In this document: piece by piece, positions 6,170 through 9,260 of the stretch | Numbering within the stretch: the first letter of the stretch is position 1 | Layout: each line of letters opens with the position of its first letter | Assembly (NCBI GenBank): GCA_003149555.1 | Contig: QCWE01000006.1 | Location: 9,865 to 19,124 of the forward strand | Origin: Candidatus Aquiluna sp. XM-24bin5 | GTDB lineage: Bacteria > Actinomycetota > Actinomycetia > Actinomycetales > Microbacteriaceae | DNA: 9,260 bases | Direction: 5' to 3' | Program-made: the position numbers and the translations under genes | The notes under the pieces: model-generated | Told to the model about the DNA's origin: nothing | Seen by the model: the letters and a program-made list of their open reading frames with translations, nothing else | Database searches by the model: none

Positions 6170-7173
6170 ATATTGTCATGATTGGCGCTCTGTTTGTTGT
6201 GAGCGTAGGGATATTGGGCTTTTTTGTAATGTCTTGGGTAGTGGAGTTTCTGCGCAAGCGAGATTATGTGAATCGTATTGTTCATGATCAGCATCGCAAT
6301 CTGTCGAATGATGAGAAAAGAAATATTGGGATTATTATTAGGAGATTATTGGGTCTGAATAAAAGTGTTGTTGAGTTGGCCATTGAAAAGCAGAAGCTAC
6401 AACAGAGTGTAGAGCTTAATAAGCGTCTTAACCCGTCTTTAGCTGAAAAGTTACAGAGATCAGGCCTAAATATTTCAGTACTGAGCTTCTATATATTTTC
6501 TGCAATCCTATTTATGATAGCTTTTTTAGTAGGCAGGTTTTATAGCATAAACATGGTAATGGTGCTGCCAGTTTGTTTTCTGATAGCTTTTGCTCTTCCG
6601 CGTTTTCTTGTCACGATAGTTTATAAGAGACGTCTAAAGAAGTTCACGCATGAGTTTCCAAATGCCATTGATGTTTTGGTTCGCGGCCTGAGATCTGGTT
6701 TGCCGCTTGTTGATTGCTTGCGAATAATTTCCCAGGAAACACAAGAGCCAGTACGTAGTGAGTTTAAAAAAGTGACCAATGACCAATCGCTTGGCATGCC
6801 GGCAACTGAAGCCATACTTAAGCTGGCGGAAAGAATTCCAACTACGGAAGTGAATTTCCTTGCAATCGTAGTAAAAGTTCAAGGACGTACAGGAGGTAGT
6901 CTTACTGAAGCGTTGGGCAATCTGTCAGTTACATTGCGTGAAAGACGAAAGCTACAAGATAAGATTAAGGCGATGAGCCAAGAGGCCAAGTCTTCAGCAG
7001 CGATAATAGGATTAATGCCGGTTTTCGTTGCCTTAGGATTGTACACGTTTAGTCCTGAATATCTTAGTGTATTGTTTACAGAGACGGCTGGACATATTGT
7101 ATTAGCATTGTCCGGGTTTTGGATGCTTTTAGGTATCTTAATAATGCGTAAAATGATAAATTTTGAGGTGTAG
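6166..7173 (+). CDS. tadB: TadB/CpaG, inner-membrane platform protein
   Basis: The 335-residue protein is one of the two GspF-like platform proteins of the Tad system, thought to couple CpaF to pilin insertion. An N-terminal membrane segment (about 3-25) is followed by a cytoplasmic stretch, a hydrophobic pair (about 104-123 and 129-150), the T2SSF domain (about 163-290) and a last membrane segment near 308-327. The family pattern FPNAIDVLVRGLRSGLPL (164-181) and VKVQGRTGGSLTEALGNL (237-253 region) is clear. The start overlaps the cpaF stop as ATGA, which implies translational coupling. Length and composition are ordinary for TadB. The gene is distinguished from TadC by operon order and by the GRTGGSL segment. 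Confidence 0.93.
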   Translation: MNIVMIGALFVVSVGILGFFVMSWVVEFLRKRDYVNRIVHDQHRNLSNDEKRNIGIIIRRLLGLNKSVVELAIEKQKLQQSVELNKRLNPSLAEKLQRSGLNISVLSFYIFSAILFMIAFLVGRFYSINMVMVLPVCFLIAFALPRFLVTIVYKRRLKKFTHEFPNAIDVLVRGLRSGLPLVDCLRIISQETQEPVRSEFKKVTNDQSLGMPATEAILKLAERIPTTEVNFLAIVVKVQGRTGGSLTEALGNLSVTLRERRKLQDKIKAMSQEAKSSAAIIGLMPVFVALGLYTFSPEYLSVLFTETAGHIVLALSGFWMLLGILIMRKMINFEV

Positions 7174-7174
7174 T

Positions 7175-8149
7175 TTGAGTGATTTTTTGCAAAAAATATC
7201 GTATTATGAAATCCAAGCAACGCTCGCTGCGGCGACTATTGTCCTGTCATTAATTTTGATATTCTGGAAAGAATTATTTCAATCAAATTTAGAAAGAAGA
7301 GTCGCGGAACTTTATTCTGAACGTGAGCGTCTACGCAAGCGTGACAGTGATCGGTTGAAAAAAATCCAAGGATCGCTGTCAGATAGTATGAGAGCGACGC
7401 CAATTTTTGAGCGCTTGGTTGCTGCATTCAATCTCATTAAACGTTCAGATGATGAAGAAATTGCTCTTCCGTTACGCCGCGCTGGTTATCGGGGACGTGC
7501 GCCGGTAGTTGTATATCTAGCAGCACAGTTATTATTTCCCCCACTTTTTTTTATTATAACATTTTCCTATCTAAACCTAGTTGCAAAAGAGCGATTAGGT
7601 TTATTCGTTATTTTAGCTATCTCCTTTTTAGTAGCCTATTTCTGTCGTCGGTTGCCGGACGTATATCTAAAGAACAAGACGATTAAGCGACAAGCTGAAA
7701 TTTTCAAATTTTGGCCGGATATGTTAGATATTTTACTACTATCGATCCAGGCGGGTATGTCTATAGAGGCTGCCTTCCGAACTGTGTCGCAGGAAATTGG
7801 TGTTGAAAGTCCAGTGGTTTCTGAGGAGATTATGCTGACGCTTGCAGAACTATCATATCTGCAAAATCGAGTTCAGGCTTACAGAAATTTAGAGCGTAGA
7901 GTGGACTTGGACTTGGTGAGAGCTGTTGTGACTGTTTTAGTTCAGTCTGAGCGCTATGGCACTTCGATGGCGCAAGGTTTGCGTACATTGGCGCAAGATG
8001 GTCGAAATTCCAGAATGGCTGCGGCTGAAAAAAAGGCAGCAGCGCTTCCGCCTCGTCTTACAGTTCCAATGATTGTGTTTTTTCTGCCAGTTTTGTTTGT
8101 AGTCATAATGACACCTGCGATTTTTCAAATTTTGCAAATAGTCAATTAA
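7175..8149 (+). CDS. tadC: TadC/CpaH, inner-membrane platform protein
   Basis: This is the second GspF-like platform protein, 324 residues, partner of TadB in the inner membrane. Hydrophobic segments lie at about 15-30, 110-133, 141-157 and 297-318. The T2SSF domain covers about 178-305, with FWPDMLDILLLSIQAGMSIE (179-198), QSERYGTSMAQGLR (257-270) and EKKAAALPPRLTVPMI (285-300), all typical of TadC. I chose the TTG at 7175 because GAGGTG (7165-7170) sits just upstream and it begins right after the tadB stop. A TTG at 7163 would add four residues and overlap tadB. A TTG start may lower translation relative to tadB. The 3' end overlaps the convergent tadE-like gene by eight bases. Confidence 0.92.
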   Translation: MSDFLQKISYYEIQATLAAATIVLSLILIFWKELFQSNLERRVAELYSERERLRKRDSDRLKKIQGSLSDSMRATPIFERLVAAFNLIKRSDDEEIALPLRRAGYRGRAPVVVYLAAQLLFPPLFFIITFSYLNLVAKERLGLFVILAISFLVAYFCRRLPDVYLKNKTIKRQAEIFKFWPDMLDILLLSIQAGMSIEAAFRTVSQEIGVESPVVSEEIMLTLAELSYLQNRVQAYRNLERRVDLDLVRAVVTVLVQSERYGTSMAQGLRTLAQDGRNSRMAAAEKKAAALPPRLTVPMIVFFLPVLFVVIMTPAIFQILQIVN

Positions 8150-8573
8150 TTTTTTGATTGGGGAAGCATGCGGAAATATCTAATTCCTTGTCTTCGTATA
8201 ATGTGAAAGCATTTGGAAAATTGTATGTAATAGTTACCTCAGAATAATTTTGTATTCCATGACATATCTCATTGCCTGAGATTGAAATCTCACTATTTGA
8301 AAGATCAATCCCAAATGCCGATGCATTCGCTAAAATAAGCTCACGTGTACTTATTATGTTTACTGTCTTTTGGTCGCTTGAGCAGTCAAGAGCCCGTAGA
8401 CCAACACACCTGGCAGTAGAGGTCGCTACGTTTTGTAGGGCTGTGTGTGCCCACAGAAATCGAGAGGTTTCAACTGCGCCTAGTATAAATAAAAGCATAG
8501 GAACAGCGACCATTGAGAATTCGACGGCTATGTTTCCGTTTTCGCTTTTAAAAAATTTTATGCTATTGGCCAT
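8142..8573 (-). CDS. TadE-like minor pseudopilin
   Basis: The 143-residue protein has the TadE-family N-terminus: a short polar leader, then the prepilin-like junction NG/NIAVEF, where cleavage would fall after G13 and E18 is the conserved +5 glutamate. A hydrophobic stretch (about 19-38) follows. The TadE segment with VEFSMVAVPMLLFILGAVET is characteristic. The rest is a periplasmic domain with four cysteines (C56, C64, C104, C136) that could pair. Such pseudopilins are processed by the Tad prepilin peptidase and are needed for pilus assembly. The ATG at 8573 overlaps the upstream gene's stop as TGATG; a GTG at 8576 would give a GTGA overlap and one more residue. The two minus-strand genes form a coupled operon convergent with tadC. 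It could be called TadE or TadF; the sequence does not decide. Confidence 0.85.
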   Translation of the reverse strand: MANSIKFFKSENGNIAVEFSMVAVPMLLFILGAVETSRFLWAHTALQNVATSTARCVGLRALDCSSDQKTVNIISTRELILANASAFGIDLSNSEISISGNEICHGIQNYSEVTITYNFPNAFTLYEDKELDISACFPNQKIN

Positions 8574-9157
8574 CACTCTAATCTTATTGCGGTTGTGAAT
8601 TTTACATCAGCAGGAGAGAAGGCATATCCTGAAATGATGTTAAATAGAGAATTGTTCTCAGCAGTAACAATAAGATAACGAGCTGCAGTCTGTCCATCTG
8701 CGCAGGTTTCAGAGCAGTTAAAACTATTGCCCCAAATAATTATACCATTCGATTTGTTTGGGCAGTAGCAATCACTAAGCGGCTTGTTGAGGGATTTGGA
8801 AGTTGCCTCACCAGCTGTAATCGTTATTTCATAAGAGTTATTTAGATTTAATATGAATTTTTCATTATCTTGACTATATTCTTGTATTGGTGAGTTTGAT
8901 ACAAAATCTTTAATGTCATTAAAATAATCGATCGCAGCGTTTTCATCTGTTAGGTTGGGTTTTTCTATAATTGCTTGATTTGATACTGCAGAAATTCTAT
9001 TTTCTGCCGCAATTTTCCAATTGATCGCAAGTCCGATATTGGCAATGCCGGCTAATATTATAAGAAAAAGTGGAGAGAGTATTGCAAATTCAACAGCTGC
9101 AGAGCCTGTTTCGTCAGCATGAAAAATTTTGGTGTGATGCATGAGGTGCATGTTCAT
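8573..9157 (-). CDS. TadE-like minor pseudopilin, cysteine-motif type
   Basis: Starting at the ATG at 9157 the protein has 194 residues. It carries the TadE junction TG/SAAVEF (cleavage after G18, +5 glutamate E23), then the hydrophobic segment AILSPLFLIILAGIANIGLA (about 25-44) and a periplasmic domain. Near the C-terminus, CYC (130-132) and CSETC (148-152) form the CxC ... CxxxC pattern common in TadE-type proteins, and LIVTAENNSLFN follows in the usual place. A TTG at 9196 could extend it by 13 residues and ATGs at 9151 or 9142 could shorten it. None has a convincing Shine-Dalgarno, so the start is uncertain. It is the first gene of the minus-strand pair, overlapping the next by one base. 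Likely processed by prepilin peptidase and exposed in the periplasm or pilus. Confidence 0.85.
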   Translation of the reverse strand: MNMHLMHHTKIFHADETGSAAVEFAILSPLFLIILAGIANIGLAINWKIAAENRISAVSNQAIIEKPNLTDENAAIDYFNDIKDFVSNSPIQEYSQDNEKFILNLNNSYEITITAGEATSKSLNKPLSDCYCPNKSNGIIIWGNSFNCSETCADGQTAARYLIVTAENNSLFNIISGYAFSPADVKFTTAIRLE

Positions 9158-9260
9158 GAGGGAAGGCCGAACCACTGTGTGATAGACATCAAACAATAGT
9201 TGTTGAGAAGATCAATAGCATTTCATTAATTACATAATCTTCATTATTAGATAAGTCAGT

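Noticed and set aside
8272..8598. Plus-strand open frame of 108 codons
   Set aside because: It is antisense to the TadE-like gene, which has clear family motifs.
1..9260. CRISPR array, tRNA or rRNA
   Set aside because: No regularly spaced direct repeats, tRNA cloverleaf or rRNA sequence was seen on either strand.

Overview
The window carries most of the inner-membrane machinery of a Tad (tight adherence)/Flp type IVc pilus locus, with two insertion sequences in it. The CpaE/TadZ, CpaF, TadB, TadC and TadE-like proteins read as alphaproteobacterial, and the IS256-family transposase fits that group. The Tad genes are visibly AT-rich, whereas both insertion sequences are clearly GC-rich, so the insertion sequences look like later arrivals from a higher-GC background. 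The species cannot be named from this sequence.

Layout: (1) About 2-1448 is a complete IS256-family element with its transposase on the minus strand and imperfect 24-bp terminal inverted repeats. Its right end abuts an in-frame 3' fragment of cpaE/tadZ (1449-1944), so the element has broken that gene. The 5' part of cpaE is not in the window. (2) 1935-3116 (+) overlaps the end of cpaE and encodes a multi-pass membrane protein with a C-terminal degenerate GGDEF domain. The active-site signature is DMNIF, but the RxxD inhibitory-site motif is kept. (3) 3113-3559 (-) encodes a short exported protein made of the pilus-formation/secretin N-terminal domain alone. (4) 3560-4133 is a gap with no convincing gene. 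(5) 4134-4532 (+) is an IS200/IS605-family TnpA, followed by a right-end hairpin. (6) 4727-8149 (+) is a tight cpaF-tadB-tadC operon. (7) 8142-9157 (-) is a convergent pair of TadE-like pseudopilin genes.

How it works together: CpaF is the hexameric assembly ATPase, TadB and TadC form the inner-membrane platform, and CpaE/TadZ normally positions the machine at the pole. The TadE-like proteins are minor pseudopilins. The major prepilin (flp), prepilin peptidase, CpaB, the CpaC secretin and the tip or lipoprotein components are not seen here. Because cpaE is interrupted, this copy of the system may be defective, or may depend on another TadZ.

The most interesting item is the membrane GGDEF-like protein between cpaE and cpaF. 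Its retained RxxD motif and lost catalytic motif suggest a c-di-GMP receptor, not a cyclase, linked to pilus control. This is inference from motif reading.
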